From assembly GCF_002119665.1 (NCBI RefSeq), contig NZ_CP021111.1, positions 930,001 through 994,000 of the forward strand: DNA of 64,000 nt. Direction: 5' to 3'. Under the pieces are notes generated by a model that did not search any database, was not told the origin of the DNA, and saw nothing but the letters and a program-made list of their open reading frames with translations. The translations under genes were made by a program, and so were the position numbers. This DNA comes from Bordetella genomosp. 13. GTDB taxonomy: Bacteria > Pseudomonadota > Gammaproteobacteria > Burkholderiales > Burkholderiaceae_B. Shown piece by piece: positions 34,450 through 44,599 of this stretch. Every line of letters starts with the position of its first letter. The stretch's first letter is position 1.

Positions 34450-36273
34450 GTGAAGTTGTCGCTTAAACCAATCAATGTCGGTATCGCCGCGCTGGCGCTG
34501 GCGCTGGCGGGCATCCAGACCGGTGCGCCGGTGCAGGCCGCCGAAGTGCGTCCCAAGGACGCCACCGGGCCCCGGCTCATGGCGCCTCGCGGCCCCGAGA
34601 CCGAGATCATCCGCCTGCGGCCGGGCCAGCTGCCCTACGTCACGCTCACGGGCGACATTCTGTATCGTCTGCTGGCCGCCGAGATCGCGGCGCAGCGCGG
34701 CTTGTACGGCAGCGCCGCCACCACGCTGGTGAACCTGTCGCGCGAGACCGGCGATCCGCGCATCGCCCATCGCGCGCTAGAGTTCCAGCTGGCCGGCGGC
34801 AACCTGCCGGGCGCGCTCGAGGCCGCCCGCACGTGGGCCAACCTGGCTCCCTACGACGCCGAGGCTACCTCCACCGAACTGGCCCTGGCCGCCGCCAATG
34901 GCCAGACCCAGGGCCTGTCCCAGGCCCTGCGCAAGCGCATCGACGCGGCGCCCGACAAGACCGTCGCCATCGCCCAGACCCTGGGCATCCTGAGTCGCAT
35001 GAACGACCGCCGCATGGCGCTGCGCATCCTCGACGACGCCTTCAGCGAAAAGGTCCGCAAGCTGCCCGCGGCGCGCCTGGCCCTGGCCGACGTGGCCAAC
35101 GCCGCCGGCGACAACGCGCGCGCAGTGGCCGAGGCGCGGGCCGCACTGGCGGCGGAGCCCAAGTCCGAGGCGGCGGCCCAGCGTGTGCTCGAATACGGCG
35201 CCAAGGCCGATCCTGTCGCCGCCGAGGCCGAGGCGCGCGCCTTCATCGAACGCAACCCCGATGCGCGCAAGCTGCGCCTGCTGCTGGCCGGCCAGATGGC
35301 CGAGCGGGGCGACAACGAGGGGGCGCTGGCCGAGTTGCAGGCCATGGCGCGCCGTTCGCCCGAAGACTTCGACCTGATGTTCATGCAGGCCCAGCTGGCC
35401 TATCGCGTCGGCCGTCTCGACCAGGCACGCACGCTGCTGCAGCAGTACCTGGCCGTGCAGGACCAGCGCCAGCGGGCCACCGCGCGGGGCGCCACCGATG
35501 CCGGCGCGGCCGCCGCCGATGCGCGTGTGCTGCTGTCGCGCATCGCCGAAGACCAGGGCCGCTACGACGACGCCATCGCCGAGCTGGCGCGCATCGACGA
35601 TCCCGGCATGCGCTATGCCGCGCACCTGCGCCAGGCCGCGCTGCGCGCGCGCCAGGGGCGCGTGGACGATGCGCTGGCCATGATCGACGCCGCCGACCCG
35701 CAGGACGACGAAGAGCGCCTGCAGGGCGTGCTGGCCAAGTCGCAGGTGCTGCGCGATGCCGACCGCATCGACCAGGCCATCGCGACCTTGCGCGCCGCCG
35801 ATGGGGAGATGCCCGATACGGTCGAGGTCAAGTACGAACTGGCCATGCTGAACGAGCGCCGCGGCCGGGTCGACGAACTCGAGCGTCTGCTGCGCGAAGT
35901 CATCGCGCTCGATCCCGATCACGCTCACGCCTACAACGCGCTCGGCTACACGCTGGCCGATCGCAACAAGCGCCTGCCGGAGGCGCAGCAGCTCATCGAG
36001 AAGGCGCTGGCGCTGTCGCCCGAGGATCCGTTCATCCTGGACAGCATGGGCTGGGTGAAATTCCGCCTGGGCGAATCCGACGCCGCCGTGCAGTACCTGT
36101 CCCGCGCTTATGCCAAGCGCCCCGAAGCTGACATCGCCGCGCACCTGGCCGAGGTGCTCTGGAGCCAGGGCAAGCGCGACCGCGCCGCCGAGCTGCTGCG
36201 CGCGGCCTATCGCAAGGACGCGAAGAACGCCACCGTGCTCGACACGATCAAGCGTCTCGGGGTCCAGCCATGA
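34450..36273 (+). CDS. Tetratricopeptide-repeat protein, exported
   Basis: The 607-residue protein starts with GTG (34450-34452) and a signal peptide ([23 protein letters not shown]), so it acts beyond the inner membrane. The rest is alanine-rich helical repeats; clear TPR units occur near the C-terminus ([38 protein letters not shown]). It overlaps lolB by ATGA (36270-36273). Proteins like this commonly precede lolB-ispE in beta-proteobacteria; a role in envelope assembly is inferred. Confidence 0.9.
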   Translation: MKLSLKPINVGIAALALALAGIQTGAPVQAAEVRPKDATGPRLMAPRGPETEIIRLRPGQLPYVTLTGDILYRLLAAEIAAQRGLYGSAATTLVNLSRETGDPRIAHRALEFQLAGGNLPGALEAARTWANLAPYDAEATSTELALAAANGQTQGLSQALRKRIDAAPDKTVAIAQTLGILSRMNDRRMALRILDDAFSEKVRKLPAARLALADVANAAGDNARAVAEARAALAAEPKSEAAAQRVLEYGAKADPVAAEAEARAFIERNPDARKLRLLLAGQMAERGDNEGALAELQAMARRSPEDFDLMFMQAQLAYRVGRLDQARTLLQQYLAVQDQRQRATARGATDAGAAAADARVLLSRIAEDQGRYDDAIAELARIDDPGMRYAAHLRQAALRARQGRVDDALAMIDAADPQDDEERLQGVLAKSQVLRDADRIDQAIATLRAADGEMPDTVEVKYELAMLNERRGRVDELERLLREVIALDPDHAHAYNALGYTLADRNKRLPEAQQLIEKALALSPEDPFILDSMGWVKFRLGESDAAVQYLSRAYAKRPEADIAAHLAEVLWSQGKRDRAAELLRAAYRKDAKNATVLDTIKRLGVQP

Positions 36274-36896
36274 CGTCTGTCGCCTCGTCCGCCGCGGGCA
36301 GCGCGGCGCGCGCCGCATTGCGCGTCTGGGCACGCGCCGGCCGCGGGCTCGCGGCGGGAATGGCACTGCTGACCGTCGCCGCGTGCAGCACCATCCCCAA
36401 GCCTGCCGGAGACATCGCGACCGATGCGTTCGCGCGCGGCGGCCGCTTCGCCATCACGGCCACCGAGGCCGATGGGGCGCAGCAGGCGGTGCAGGGCGGC
36501 TTCATCTGGCGCGATGACGGCACCCGATACCGGCTCGACCTGACCACGCCGCTGGGCTCGACCGAAGCCCGCGTCGAAGGCCAGCCCGGCGCCGCCATGC
36601 TGACCCGCGCCAACGGCACCAGCCTGCAGGCAGCCGATCCCGACACCCTGGCCGAGGACGCGCTGGGCAGTCCCGTGCCCGTCAGCGGCCTGCGCGACTG
36701 GCTGCGCGGCAACCCGGGGCAGCCGGCTCCCACCGACCTGCAGAACGACGCGCAGGGCCGCCCCACCGCGTTCTCGCAGCGCGGCTGGCAGGCACGCCTG
36801 TCGCGCTACGACGCGCAGGGTCCGCAATTGCTCGTGCTCGAGCGCCAGGAAGCCGGGCGGCGCATCGTCGTGCGGCTCGTGGTGGATACGCAGTGA
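36270..36896 (+). CDS. lolB: Outer-membrane lipoprotein LolB
   Basis: The 208-residue lipoprotein receives lipoproteins from LolA and inserts them into the outer membrane. The signal sequence ends in a lipobox LLTVAACS with the lipidated Cys. The mature part shows the LolB pattern: [31 protein letters not shown], and [14 protein letters not shown]. Its position directly before ispE is the standard order. The 5' end overlaps the TPR gene and the 3' end overlaps ispE by four bases. Confidence 0.93.
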   Translation: MTSVASSAAGSAARAALRVWARAGRGLAAGMALLTVAACSTIPKPAGDIATDAFARGGRFAITATEADGAQQAVQGGFIWRDDGTRYRLDLTTPLGSTEARVEGQPGAAMLTRANGTSLQAADPDTLAEDALGSPVPVSGLRDWLRGNPGQPAPTDLQNDAQGRPTAFSQRGWQARLSRYDAQGPQLLVLERQEAGRRIVVRLVVDTQ

Positions 36897-37861
36897 CCCT
36901 CTACGACGTTCCCGCGCCCGCCAAGCTCAACCTGTTCCTGCACGTGGTGGGCCGTCGTGCGGACGGCTATCACTTGCTGCAGACCGTGTTCCGCTTCGTC
37001 GACCTGTGCGACACCCTGCATTTCGACGCGCGCGCGGACGGCCAGATCGGGCGCAGCTACGACTTGCCCGGCGTGCCTGCCGAGCAAGACCTGGTGGTGC
37101 GCGCCGCGCGCGCCCTGCAGCGCGCCACCGGCACGCAGGCCGGCGCGCAGATCGGGCTGCACAAGCGCATTCCGCAGGGTGGGGGGCTGGGCGGCGGCTC
37201 CAGCGACGCCGCCACCACGCTGATCGCGTTGAACCGCCTGTGGGGCACCGGACTGTCGCGCCGCGAACTCATGGCACTAGCGTTGCCGCTGGGTGCGGAC
37301 GTGCCGGTCTTCGTGTTCGGCCAGTCTGCTTTCGCCGAAGGGGTGGGCGAAGACCTGACGGCCGTCGAACTGCCGCCGGCCGCGTATCTGTTGGCTCAAC
37401 CCGACGCCAGCGTGCCGACCGCTGAAATCTTCGGCGCCCCCGATTTGACACGGGATTCCGATTCGATCACAATAGCGGACTTTCTTGCCCAGCCTAATTC
37501 TGCCTTTGGCAGGAATGACCTGGAGCCTGCGGTCTTTCGGCGCTATCCTCGAATCGAGTACAGCGCTGAATGGTTGAAAACGCGGTTGAAAACGCCGCAG
37601 TTGAAAACGCGGCTGAAAGCATGGTTGCAAGGCCAGGCGTGCAGCACTGAAGTTTCACCTTCGGTACGCATGTCGGGGTCGGGCGCATGCCTTTATGTCG
37701 AGTTTGCGCAGTTGCAGCAGGCCGTTTTGGCGCAGCAGGAAATTACCGCTACAATGCGCGTCGCCGGCAAAACAACCGGCCCAGCGCATCCGGATTTTCG
37801 GTTGATCCAGGCCACGGCCGGTCTAGTCGAACATCCGTTGCGGGACTGGATTGCAAGATAG
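36893..37861 (+). CDS. ispE: 4-diphosphocytidyl-2-C-methyl-D-erythritol kinase
   Basis: This 322-residue GHMP kinase of the non-mevalonate isoprenoid pathway phosphorylates CDP-methylerythritol with ATP. Motifs are [19 protein letters not shown] and the ATP loop [17 protein letters not shown]. The start is GTG (36893-36895), overlapping lolB. It is longer than the usual 280-300 residues; part of the excess is a repeat segment ([17 protein letters not shown]) encoded at 37571-37620. The stop is one base before the tRNA. Confidence 0.95.
   Translation: MTLYDVPAPAKLNLFLHVVGRRADGYHLLQTVFRFVDLCDTLHFDARADGQIGRSYDLPGVPAEQDLVVRAARALQRATGTQAGAQIGLHKRIPQGGGLGGGSSDAATTLIALNRLWGTGLSRRELMALALPLGADVPVFVFGQSAFAEGVGEDLTAVELPPAAYLLAQPDASVPTAEIFGAPDLTRDSDSITIADFLAQPNSAFGRNDLEPAVFRRYPRIEYSAEWLKTRLKTPQLKTRLKAWLQGQACSTEVSPSVRMSGSGACLYVEFAQLQQAVLAQQEITATMRVAGKTTGPAHPDFRLIQATAGLVEHPLRDWIAR
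37571..37620 (+). repeat. Tandem repeat inside ispE
   Basis: Three copies of gttgaaaacgc plus a fourth decayed copy (gctgaaagc) occur in about 50 bases, in frame, encoding repeated [12 protein letters not shown] residues. It has lower GC than its surroundings. Confidence 0.7.
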
Positions 37862-37862
37862 A

Positions 37863-37939
37863 TGGGGAGTCGCCAAGCTGGTTAAGGCACCGGATTTTGA
37901 TTCCGGCATGCGAAGGTTCGAATCCTTCCTCCCCAGCCA
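37863..37939 (+). tRNA. tRNA-Gln (TTG)
   Basis: A complete cloverleaf of 77 bases with encoded CCA: acceptor tggggag/ctcccca, anticodon stem ccgga/tccgg with loop ttttgat giving anticodon TTG (37897-37899), and the T-arm ggttcgaatcc. The first base sits two bases after the ispE stop, so the tRNA is probably cut from the ispE transcript. A strong terminator follows. Confidence 0.97.
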
Positions 37940-37951
37940 GCCCAAATACAT

Positions 37952-38000
37952 AAAAAAGCTGTTGAACTCAGGCTCCGACCTACGGTTCAGCGGCTTTTTT
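37952..38000 (+). terminator. Rho-independent terminator after tRNA-Gln
   Basis: A 15-bp stem (37953-37967 with 37985-37999, two G-U pairs) ends in six Ts. It closes the TPR-lolB-ispE-tRNA transcript before prs. Confidence 0.85.
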
Positions 38001-38074
38001 GCTTTTATCGGGTCCACGCGCTCGGCACTGGCCGTGATCCGAAACATACGCCCTTCGCATTCCGCATCATGGTC

Positions 38075-39025
38075 ATGGCAAACGACAGCTTCATGATTTT
38101 CACGGGAACGGCCAACACCCGGCTGGCCGTGGACGTAGTCAATCATCTCGACATGTCCCTCGGCAAGATGACCGTCGGCCGCTTCTCGGATGGTGAAGTG
38201 ATGGTCGAGATCAACGAGAACGTGCGCGGCAAGGATGTCTTCGTCCTGCAACCCACGTGCGCGCCGACCAACGACAACCTGATGGAAATCATGGTCATGG
38301 TCGATGCCCTGCGCCGTGCTTCCGCGGGCCGCATCACCGCCGCCATCCCGTACTTCGGCTATGCCCGCCAAGACCGCCGCCCGCGTTCGGCGCGCGTGGC
38401 CATCTCGGCCAAGGTCGTGGCCAACATGCTGCAGGTCGCCGGCGTCGATCGCGTCCTCACCATGGACCTGCACGCCGACCAGATCCAGGGCTTTTTCGAC
38501 ATCCCGGTCGACAACATCTACGCCGGTCCGATCCTGCTGGGCGACATCTGGCGCCGCAATTTCCCGAACCTGGTGGTGGTGTCGCCCGACATCGGCGGCG
38601 TGGTGCGCGCCCGCGCGCTGGCCAAGCAGCTCGAGGCCGACCTGGCCATCATCGACAAGCGTCGTCCGCGCGCCAACGTCTCCGAGGTGATGAACATCAT
38701 CGGTGAAGTCGACGGCCGCACCTGCATCATCATGGACGACATGGTCGACACCGCCGGCACGCTGTGCAAGGCCGCCCAGGCCCTGAAAGAGCGCGGCGCC
38801 GGCGCGGTCTACGCCTACTGTACGCACCCCGTCCTGTCCGGCGGCGCCATCGAGCGCATCGAACAGTCCGAACTGGACGAACTGGTGGTCACCGACACCA
38901 TCCCGCTGTCCGAACAGGGCCAGGCCTGCGGCAAGATCCGCCAGCTGTCCTGCGCGGCGCTGCTGGGCGAGACCATCCTGCGCATCTCCAACGCCGAGTC
39001 GGTCAGTTCGCTGTTCGCCGACTAA
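38075..39025 (+). CDS. prs: Ribose-phosphate pyrophosphokinase
   Basis: The 316-residue enzyme makes PRPP from ribose-5-phosphate and ATP for nucleotide, histidine and tryptophan synthesis. It has [26 protein letters not shown], the metal site [16 protein letters not shown] and the PRPP loop [14 protein letters not shown]. An ATG at 38069 would add two residues (MVMANDSF); ATG 38075 ([11 protein letters not shown]) is preferred as the usual start. It lies after the tRNA terminator and likely has its own promoter. Confidence 0.96.
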   Translation: MANDSFMIFTGTANTRLAVDVVNHLDMSLGKMTVGRFSDGEVMVEINENVRGKDVFVLQPTCAPTNDNLMEIMVMVDALRRASAGRITAAIPYFGYARQDRRPRSARVAISAKVVANMLQVAGVDRVLTMDLHADQIQGFFDIPVDNIYAGPILLGDIWRRNFPNLVVVSPDIGGVVRARALAKQLEADLAIIDKRRPRANVSEVMNIIGEVDGRTCIIMDDMVDTAGTLCKAAQALKERGAGAVYAYCTHPVLSGGAIERIEQSELDELVVTDTIPLSEQGQACGKIRQLSCAALLGETILRISNAESVSSLFAD

Positions 39026-39041
39026 GCCCCGTATTCAAGCA

Positions 39042-39073
39042 TTTGCGCTCCGCTGGTCGCGGCGGGGCGCAAA
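39042..39073 (+). other. Stem-loop in the prs-rplY space
   Basis: Arms tttgcgctccgc (39042-39053) and gcggggcgcaaa (39062-39073) pair over 12 bp with one G-U. No T-run, so it may be a processing or attenuation structure between prs and rplY. Confidence 0.45.
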
Positions 39074-39161
39074 CATGCCGGGCGCATGTCGCGCCAGGCA
39101 AACCCAACCGGCGCAAGCAGTACCGCAGTATCGCGCCGTTCAATCGTTCCGGAGTTTTTTC

Positions 39162-39791
39162 ATGAAATTCAATGCCACTGCGCGTAGCGTCCAGGGTTCG
39201 AGTGCGAGCCGCCGCCTGCGCCGCGCGGGCCGCGTTCCCGCCATCGTCTATGGCGGCACGGGTGCCCCGCTGAACATCGAACTGGATCACAACGAGATCT
39301 ACCACGCCCTGCGCAAGGAAGAGTTCCACGCCTCCATCCTGTCGATGGAAGTGGACGGCGGCAAGGGCGAGCAGGTCCTGCTGCGTGCCGTTCAATGGCA
39401 CCCCTACAAGCAGCAAGTCATGCACGTGGACTTCCAGCGCGTCGATGCCAAGCAGGCCCTGCACACCAAGGTGCCGCTGCACTTCCTGAACGCCGAGAAC
39501 TCGCCGGCCGTCAAGCTGAGCAGCGCGGTCATCACCCACGTGCTGAACGAACTGGAAATCACCTGCCTGCCGGCCGCTCTGCCCCAGTTCATCGAAGTCG
39601 ACCTGGCCAACCTGGTTGCCGGCGCTTCCGTGCACCTGGCCGACATCAAGCTGCCCAAGGGCGTGACCTACCTGTCGCACGGCGGTGACGCCAACCCGGT
39701 CCTGGCCTCGGCCCTGGTCAAGGGTGGCGGCGCGGGCGGCGGCAACGACGACGCCGAAGCCGCAGCCGAAGGCGAAACGCCCGCTGCCTGA
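39162..39791 (+). CDS. rplY: 50S ribosomal protein L25/Ctc
   Basis: The 209-residue protein binds 5S rRNA. The N-terminal L25 domain ([20 protein letters not shown], then [21 protein letters not shown]) is followed by the TL5/Ctc beta domain ([28 protein letters not shown]) and an acidic Gly/Ala tail. This is the long two-domain form. A ggag site precedes ATG 39162. A terminator follows directly. Confidence 0.96.
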   Translation: MKFNATARSVQGSSASRRLRRAGRVPAIVYGGTGAPLNIELDHNEIYHALRKEEFHASILSMEVDGGKGEQVLLRAVQWHPYKQQVMHVDFQRVDAKQALHTKVPLHFLNAENSPAVKLSSAVITHVLNELEITCLPAALPQFIEVDLANLVAGASVHLADIKLPKGVTYLSHGGDANPVLASALVKGGGAGGGNDDAEAAAEGETPAA

Positions 39792-39831
39792 TGATGCCTG
39801 CGCCGGGGCCTGCCTCGGCGCGGTATCCCCG

Positions 39832-39866
39832 AAACTCCGCGTGTGCGCCGCACCGCGGAGTTTTTT
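39832..39866 (+). terminator. Rho-independent terminator after rplY
   Basis: Perfect 10-bp arms aaactccgcg/cgcggagttt around a 12-base loop are followed by a T-run (39861-39866). Confidence 0.88.
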
Positions 39867-39997
39867 ATTTCCGTCGCGCCGATACGCGCCCGATGGGGCC
39901 CATGAAGGAGGCATCGCGCCAGCCGGCGTACGGGCCTTCCTCTTCGGTCCGTCATATCGGGCACAATGTCGGCGCAACCTTTCACCTGTGCATCATC

Positions 39998-40594
39998 ATG
40001 ACCGATCCCATCCGGCTGATCGTGGGCCTGGGCAATCCCGGCCCCGAGTATGAAACCACCCGCCACAATGCCGGCTTCTGGCTGGCCGATCAGCTGGCCG
40101 GCGATCTGCGCACCTCGTTCGCCTTCGAGAAATCCTTCTTCGGCGAGGTGGCCAAGACGCGCAAGGATGGCGAGAACGTCCTGCTGCTCAAGCCCGCCAC
40201 CTACATGAACCGCTCGGGGCAGGCGGTGGGCGCGCTGGCGCGCTTCTACAAGCTGGCGCCGGAGCAGGTGCTGGTGCTGCACGACGAACTGGACCTGCTG
40301 CCCGGCCAGGTCAAGCTGAAGCAGGGCGGCGGCCATGCCGGGCACAACGGCCTGAAGGACATCCAGGCCGCGCTGGGCAGTCCCAACTTCTGGCGCATCC
40401 GCATCGGCATCGGCCATCCGCGCACGCTGAACCTGGCCCAGCAGGTGGCCGACTTCGTATTGCACCCGCCGCGCCGCGAGGAACAGCCCGCCATCGACGC
40501 GGTGCTGGATCGCTGCCGCGCCGTCGTGCCCGCCATGCTGTCGGGCGACTTCGCGCTGGCCACGCGCCAACTGCACGCCAACAATCCCGCCTGA
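39998..40594 (+). CDS. pth: Peptidyl-tRNA hydrolase
   Basis: The 198-residue enzyme frees tRNA from prematurely released peptidyl-tRNA. All family motifs are present: [20 protein letters not shown] with the catalytic His, [20 protein letters not shown] and [16 protein letters not shown] 39998 is chosen because the family starts just before [11 protein letters not shown]. The next gene starts four bases after its stop. Confidence 0.97.
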   Translation: MTDPIRLIVGLGNPGPEYETTRHNAGFWLADQLAGDLRTSFAFEKSFFGEVAKTRKDGENVLLLKPATYMNRSGQAVGALARFYKLAPEQVLVLHDELDLLPGQVKLKQGGGHAGHNGLKDIQAALGSPNFWRIRIGIGHPRTLNLAQQVADFVLHPPRREEQPAIDAVLDRCRAVVPAMLSGDFALATRQLHANNPA

Positions 40595-40598
40595 CGCC

Positions 40599-41366
40599 AT
40601 GGCAGACCGCCTGAGCTTCGGGGCAGAGTTCGCCGATTTCTGGCGCTTCGTGCGCCGTCCCACGCTGCGCCGCCTGCCGGGCCGGCATCCGCATGGCGGG
40701 CTGGCCGGAGACTGGACGCCCAACATCGGCTTCGCCAGGCTGATGGCCTGGGCCGGCGTGCTGTGGGCGATCAACCTGTTCGCGCTCGGCCCCATCGCGG
40801 TCATGGCCGCCGGCGCGGGCGGCGCCGTGCACCGCCTCGATCCCATGAACATTCCCTGGCTGGCGGCCGTGCTATGGGCGCCGCTGGTGGAAGAGCTGCT
40901 GTTCCGCCATGGCCTGCGTCGCCCCCTGCAGGCCTTGTGGCTGTGCCCGCTGCTGTTGCCGCCCATCCTGCTTGGGCCCATGGGCTGGACCGTGGCATGG
41001 GTGGCGTGCCTGATGATCGTGCTGTGCCTGCCGCTGCGGCGCGGCCGCGCGCAGCTGAAGGGCTGGCGCACCGCATGGCGGCGCGAATACGTGCGCCGCT
41101 ACGGCATGGTCTTTCACCTGGTGTCCATCACCTTCGCCGCCGTGCACCTGAACAACTTCACGCTGCAGGGCATGGCGGTGTACATGCTGCCGCTGCTGGT
41201 GCTGCCGCAGTGGATGACCGGCATGGTGCTCGGCTGGATGCGCACGCGCCGCGGCATCGGCGCGGCCATCCTGCTGCACGGCGTGTTCAACGGCGGGCCT
41301 GTGCTGTTCATCATGCTGATGGCCGGGCTGACGCAGAACCTGCCGATTCCGATGCCGCAGCAGTAG
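40599..41366 (+). CDS. CPBP-family intramembrane metalloprotease (Abi/Rce1-like)
   Basis: The 255-residue membrane protein has five or six hydrophobic segments. The three CPBP motifs are in order: EELLFR (Glu98, Glu99, Arg103), FAAVHLNN with its His, and the C-terminal HGVFN. These form the glutamate/histidine active site of Rce1-type proteases. Linked to pth by a 4-base gap. Bacterial members act in signalling, bacteriocin immunity or unknown roles; none can be assigned here. Confidence 0.88.
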   Translation: MADRLSFGAEFADFWRFVRRPTLRRLPGRHPHGGLAGDWTPNIGFARLMAWAGVLWAINLFALGPIAVMAAGAGGAVHRLDPMNIPWLAAVLWAPLVEELLFRHGLRRPLQALWLCPLLLPPILLGPMGWTVAWVACLMIVLCLPLRRGRAQLKGWRTAWRREYVRRYGMVFHLVSITFAAVHLNNFTLQGMAVYMLPLLVLPQWMTGMVLGWMRTRRGIGAAILLHGVFNGGPVLFIMLMAGLTQNLPIPMPQQ

Positions 41367-41390
41367 CAGCGCTTTTCGCGCCTGCACGCG

Positions 41391-41415
41391 GGGCGGCCTC
41401 GGACCCGGCCCGCCC
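41391..41415. terminator. GC-rich stem-loop between convergent genes
   Basis: gggcgg(cc) at 41391 pairs with ggcccgccc ending at 41415, with one bulge, between the CPBP stop and the transketolase stop. No T-run. Confidence 0.35.
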
Positions 41416-41419
41416 TGCG

Positions 41420-42430
41420 TCAATTCAGCCAGTCGCGGATGCGCGAGCGCAGCGCCTTGCGGCTGATGCCATAGCGCTCGTGCAGGGTCGGCAAGGCGCC
41501 CGCATCCAGAAATGCATCCGGAAGCCCGGCCAGGTGGAAGCCGGCCGGCTGCACGCGGTGGCGCAGCAGCGCGCTGGCCACGGATTCGCCCAATCCCCCG
41601 ATCACCGAGTGGTTCTCGGCCACGACGATAAGCCGATGCTTGTAGCGCACCGCCTCGATGATCGCGGTCTCGTCCAGCGGCTTGATGGTGGGGCAGTGCA
41701 TCACGGCCACGCCTATCTTGTCGTCGGCAAGGTCCTGCGCCACCTCCAGCGCCCTCATGGTCATGATGCCGCTCGAGATGATCAGCACCTCGGCGCCCTC
41801 GCGCAGCAGCTTGGCCTTGCCCAGCTCGAAGCGGTAGCCCTCTATCTCGTCCAGCACCAGCGGCACCTGGCCGCGCAGCAGCCGCATGTACACCGGGCCT
41901 TTGTGCTCGCCGATCTGCGGCACCGCCTGCTCGATGTCCAGCGCATCGCACGGATCGACGATGGTCAGTCCCGGTATGCCCCGCATCATCGCCAGGTCAT
42001 CGGTGGCCTGGTGGCTGGGGCCATAGCCCGACGTCAGTCCCGGCAGGGCGCAGCAGATTTTCACGTTCAGGTTCTCTTCGGCAATCACCTGGTGGACGAA
42101 GTCATAGGCGCGGCGGGTGCCGAACACGGCATACGTGGTGGCGAAGGGCACCAGTCCTTCCTTCGCCATGCCGCCGGCCGCGCCCATCAGCAATTGCTCC
42201 GCCATGCCCATCTGGTAGAAGCGTTCGGGATAGGCCTGCGCGAACAGATGAAGGTCGGTGTACTTGGCCAGATCCGCGGTCATGCCGACGATGTCGGGCC
42301 GATTGGCGGCATAGTCGACCAGCGCCTTGCCGAACGGCGCGGCGCGGACACGCTGCCCTTCCGAGGCGATCGACGCGATCATCGCCGAGGTGGTCAGGCG
42401 CGGCTTCTTCTCTTGCACTGCGCTGTTCAT
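41420..42430 (-). CDS. Transketolase, C-terminal subunit
   Basis: This 336-residue half-transketolase holds the pyrimidine-binding and C-terminal domains. The glutamate that activates thiamine diphosphate lies in YQMGMAEQLLMGAAGG, and YGPSHQATDDLAMMRGIPG is the family active-site stretch. It overlaps the N-terminal subunit gene by ATGA (42427-42430). Together they form a split enzyme moving two-carbon ketol units between sugars. Next to a TRAP transporter and an SDR, a dedicated catabolic role is more likely than the pentose phosphate pathway. Confidence 0.92.
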   Translation of the reverse strand: MNSAVQEKKPRLTTSAMIASIASEGQRVRAAPFGKALVDYAANRPDIVGMTADLAKYTDLHLFAQAYPERFYQMGMAEQLLMGAAGGMAKEGLVPFATTYAVFGTRRAYDFVHQVIAEENLNVKICCALPGLTSGYGPSHQATDDLAMMRGIPGLTIVDPCDALDIEQAVPQIGEHKGPVYMRLLRGQVPLVLDEIEGYRFELGKAKLLREGAEVLIISSGIMTMRALEVAQDLADDKIGVAVMHCPTIKPLDETAIIEAVRYKHRLIVVAENHSVIGGLGESVASALLRHRVQPAGFHLAGLPDAFLDAGALPTLHERYGISRKALRSRIRDWLN

Positions 42431-43293
42431 GCGGAAGCTCCTTCGACTTGTTCGATCGGACGGTTCTGGTCGAGTACGTCCAGGGCCTGCTGCCACTCGG
42501 GCGGATCGACACGGATGAAGTGATTCTTCTCGCGCTGCTCGAGAAACGGCACGCCCTTGCCCATCAGCGTGTCGAACAGGATGACCCGCGGCTGGGGCGA
42601 CTGCAGCGTTCTCGCTGCATCGAAGGCCCGCTGCACCGCCGCGATGTCGTTGCCGGCCGCGCGCTGCGCATGCCAGCCGAACGACGTCCACTTGTCCAGC
42701 AGCGGCTCGAAGCCCAGCACCTTGCCCGACGGGCCGTCGGCCTGCTGATTGTTGATGTCGACCAGGCAGATCAGGTTGTCCAGGCGATGGTGCGCGGCGC
42801 CCATGGCCGCCTCCCACGTCGAGCCCTCGTCGAGTTCGCCGTCCGACATCGAGTTGTAGACGAACGCGGGATTGCCCTTGTGCTTCAGGGCCAGCGCCAT
42901 GCCCACGCCGATCGACAGCCCCTGGCCCAGGGATCCGCCTGAGATCTCCATGCCGGGCGTGTACGTCGCCATGCCCGACATGGGCAGGCGGCTGTCGTCG
43001 CTGCCATAGGTGTCCAGTTCGTTCTCGTCGATGACGCCGGCCTCGATCAGCGCGGCGTAATGGGCGATGGCATAGTGACCGTGGGACAGCAGAAAGCGGT
43101 CGCGTCCCTCCCAGTCCGGATTGCCGGGCTGCAGGGTGATGGCATGGCGATAGGCCACCGCCAGCACGTCCGCCCATCCCAGGGCCTGGCCGATATAGCC
43201 CTGTCCCTGCACTTCGCCCATGCGCACCGCGTTGCGGCGTATGCGCCAGGCGGCCATGGCCAGCTCGTTCAATGATGCGGTTTGCTGCGTCAT
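42427..43293 (-). CDS. Transketolase, N-terminal subunit
   Basis: The 288-residue subunit binds the diphosphate end of thiamine diphosphate. It has LLSHGHYAIAHYAAL, GGSLGQGLSIGVGMALA, and the cofactor motif in SDGELDEGSTWEAA ending at LVDINNQQADG. The usual GDGE is SDGE here. ATG 43291-43293 follows aaggag. It is 22 bases downstream of the TRAP permease stop and reads as one operon with it. Confidence 0.92.
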   Translation of the reverse strand: MTQQTASLNELAMAAWRIRRNAVRMGEVQGQGYIGQALGWADVLAVAYRHAITLQPGNPDWEGRDRFLLSHGHYAIAHYAALIEAGVIDENELDTYGSDDSRLPMSGMATYTPGMEISGGSLGQGLSIGVGMALALKHKGNPAFVYNSMSDGELDEGSTWEAAMGAAHHRLDNLICLVDINNQQADGPSGKVLGFEPLLDKWTSFGWHAQRAAGNDIAAVQRAFDAARTLQSPQPRVILFDTLMGKGVPFLEQREKNHFIRVDPPEWQQALDVLDQNRPIEQVEGASA

Positions 43294-43315
43294 CGGCAAC
43301 TCCTTCACAGTTCCG

Positions 43316-44575
43316 TCAGTGCAGAATGCTCGCGGGCACATAAGAGACCAGCGCAAGCACGAAAAAGGCCACGAGGTAGAACGGCACCAGCTCACGCACC
43401 GTCTGGCCGACCTTGACCTTGGCCAGCGCGCTGGTGATGAACAGCGTGGTGCCCACGGGCGGCGTGTACAGGCCGATGGCGAGGTTCACCACCATCATGA
43501 TGCCCAGCTGAGTCAGGTCCATGCCTATGCTGTGCGCGAGCGGCACGAACACCGGGGCCAGCAGCAGGATCGCGGCCGGCAGGTCGATGAACATGCCGAG
43601 AAACAGCATCATCGCGTTCATCATCAGGATGACCAGCCAGTCGACGTGCACGTGCTGCTGCACCCAGTGCGCGATATTCTGCGGCGTCTGGTCGAAGGTA
43701 AGCAGCCAGCCGATGGCCGACGAGGCCATGATCACCAGCAGGACGACGCCGGTGGCCAGGCCCGCATGGAAGATCGCGTCGTTCAAGCGCTTCCAGCTCA
43801 GGTCCCGGTACATCACGGCGGACACCAGGCCGGCGTAGAGCGTTGACAGCACCGCGACTTCCGTCGGCGTGGCGATGCCGAACCGCAGGAACACCAGGAT
43901 CAGCACGGGCAGCAGAACGGCGGGGGAGGCATACGCCATGTGGCGGCGAAACGCCGCGGCGTCGAACCGCGCCGTATCTTTGGGAAAGTTGCGGCGCTTG
44001 CCGACCCACCAGCAGGCCGCCATGAAGCCGCCGCACAGCAGCAGCCCGGGCAGCACGCCGGCAATGAACAGCGAGGCCACCGAGGCATTGGATGCGAGGG
44101 CGTACAGAATCAGCGGTATCGACGGCGGAATCAGGATGTCGATGGTCGCCGCGGCCGCCAGCGTGGCGGCCGAGAATGCCGGCGGATAGCCCAGGCGCTT
44201 GTGCCAGGGGATCATCAGCGATCCTATCGCCGAGGCATCGGCCACGGCCGAGCCCGAGACACCGCCGAACAAGGTGGACGACAGCACCCCTACCTGTGCG
44301 GGACCGCCATGGTAGCGGCCGATCAGGGTCGACAGCACGCCGACCAGCGCCTCGCCCAGCTTGCCGCCCATCATCAGCGCGCCGGTCAGCATGAAGAAGG
44401 GGATGGCGATCAGCGGGAAGCTCTGCACCTGCGCCACCATCTGCTGCACCACCAGGTCCAGGGGCACGCGGTCCGTGCTGGCCACGGCGGTCATGGCGGC
44501 CACCAGCAGCGCGTGCGCGATCGGCATCGCGATGACGGCGGCGCCCATGAACACGACCAGAATCATTGCGCTCAT
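43316..44575 (-). CDS. TRAP transporter large permease (DctM type)
   Basis: The 419-residue multispan protein has the family segments FGGVSGSAVADASAIGSLMIP, IPPSIPLILYALASNASV and LYTPPVGTTLFITSALA. It is the channel of the second TRAP system, between the DctQ gene (24 bases upstream) and the split transketolase. An aaaggaac site precedes the ATG. Confidence 0.94.
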   Translation of the reverse strand: MSAMILVVFMGAAVIAMPIAHALLVAAMTAVASTDRVPLDLVVQQMVAQVQSFPLIAIPFFMLTGALMMGGKLGEALVGVLSTLIGRYHGGPAQVGVLSSTLFGGVSGSAVADASAIGSLMIPWHKRLGYPPAFSAATLAAAATIDILIPPSIPLILYALASNASVASLFIAGVLPGLLLCGGFMAACWWVGKRRNFPKDTARFDAAAFRRHMAYASPAVLLPVLILVFLRFGIATPTEVAVLSTLYAGLVSAVMYRDLSWKRLNDAIFHAGLATGVVLLVIMASSAIGWLLTFDQTPQNIAHWVQQHVHVDWLVILMMNAMMLFLGMFIDLPAAILLLAPVFVPLAHSIGMDLTQLGIMMVVNLAIGLYTPPVGTTLFITSALAKVKVGQTVRELVPFYLVAFFVLALVSYVPASILH

Positions 44576-44599
44576 CGTTGTTCCTTTCGGTATGCGGCG

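Noticed and set aside
37571..37620. Short repeats considered as a CRISPR array
   Set aside because: Repeat spacing is only a few bases, there are no spacers or cas genes, and the repeats lie inside ispE.
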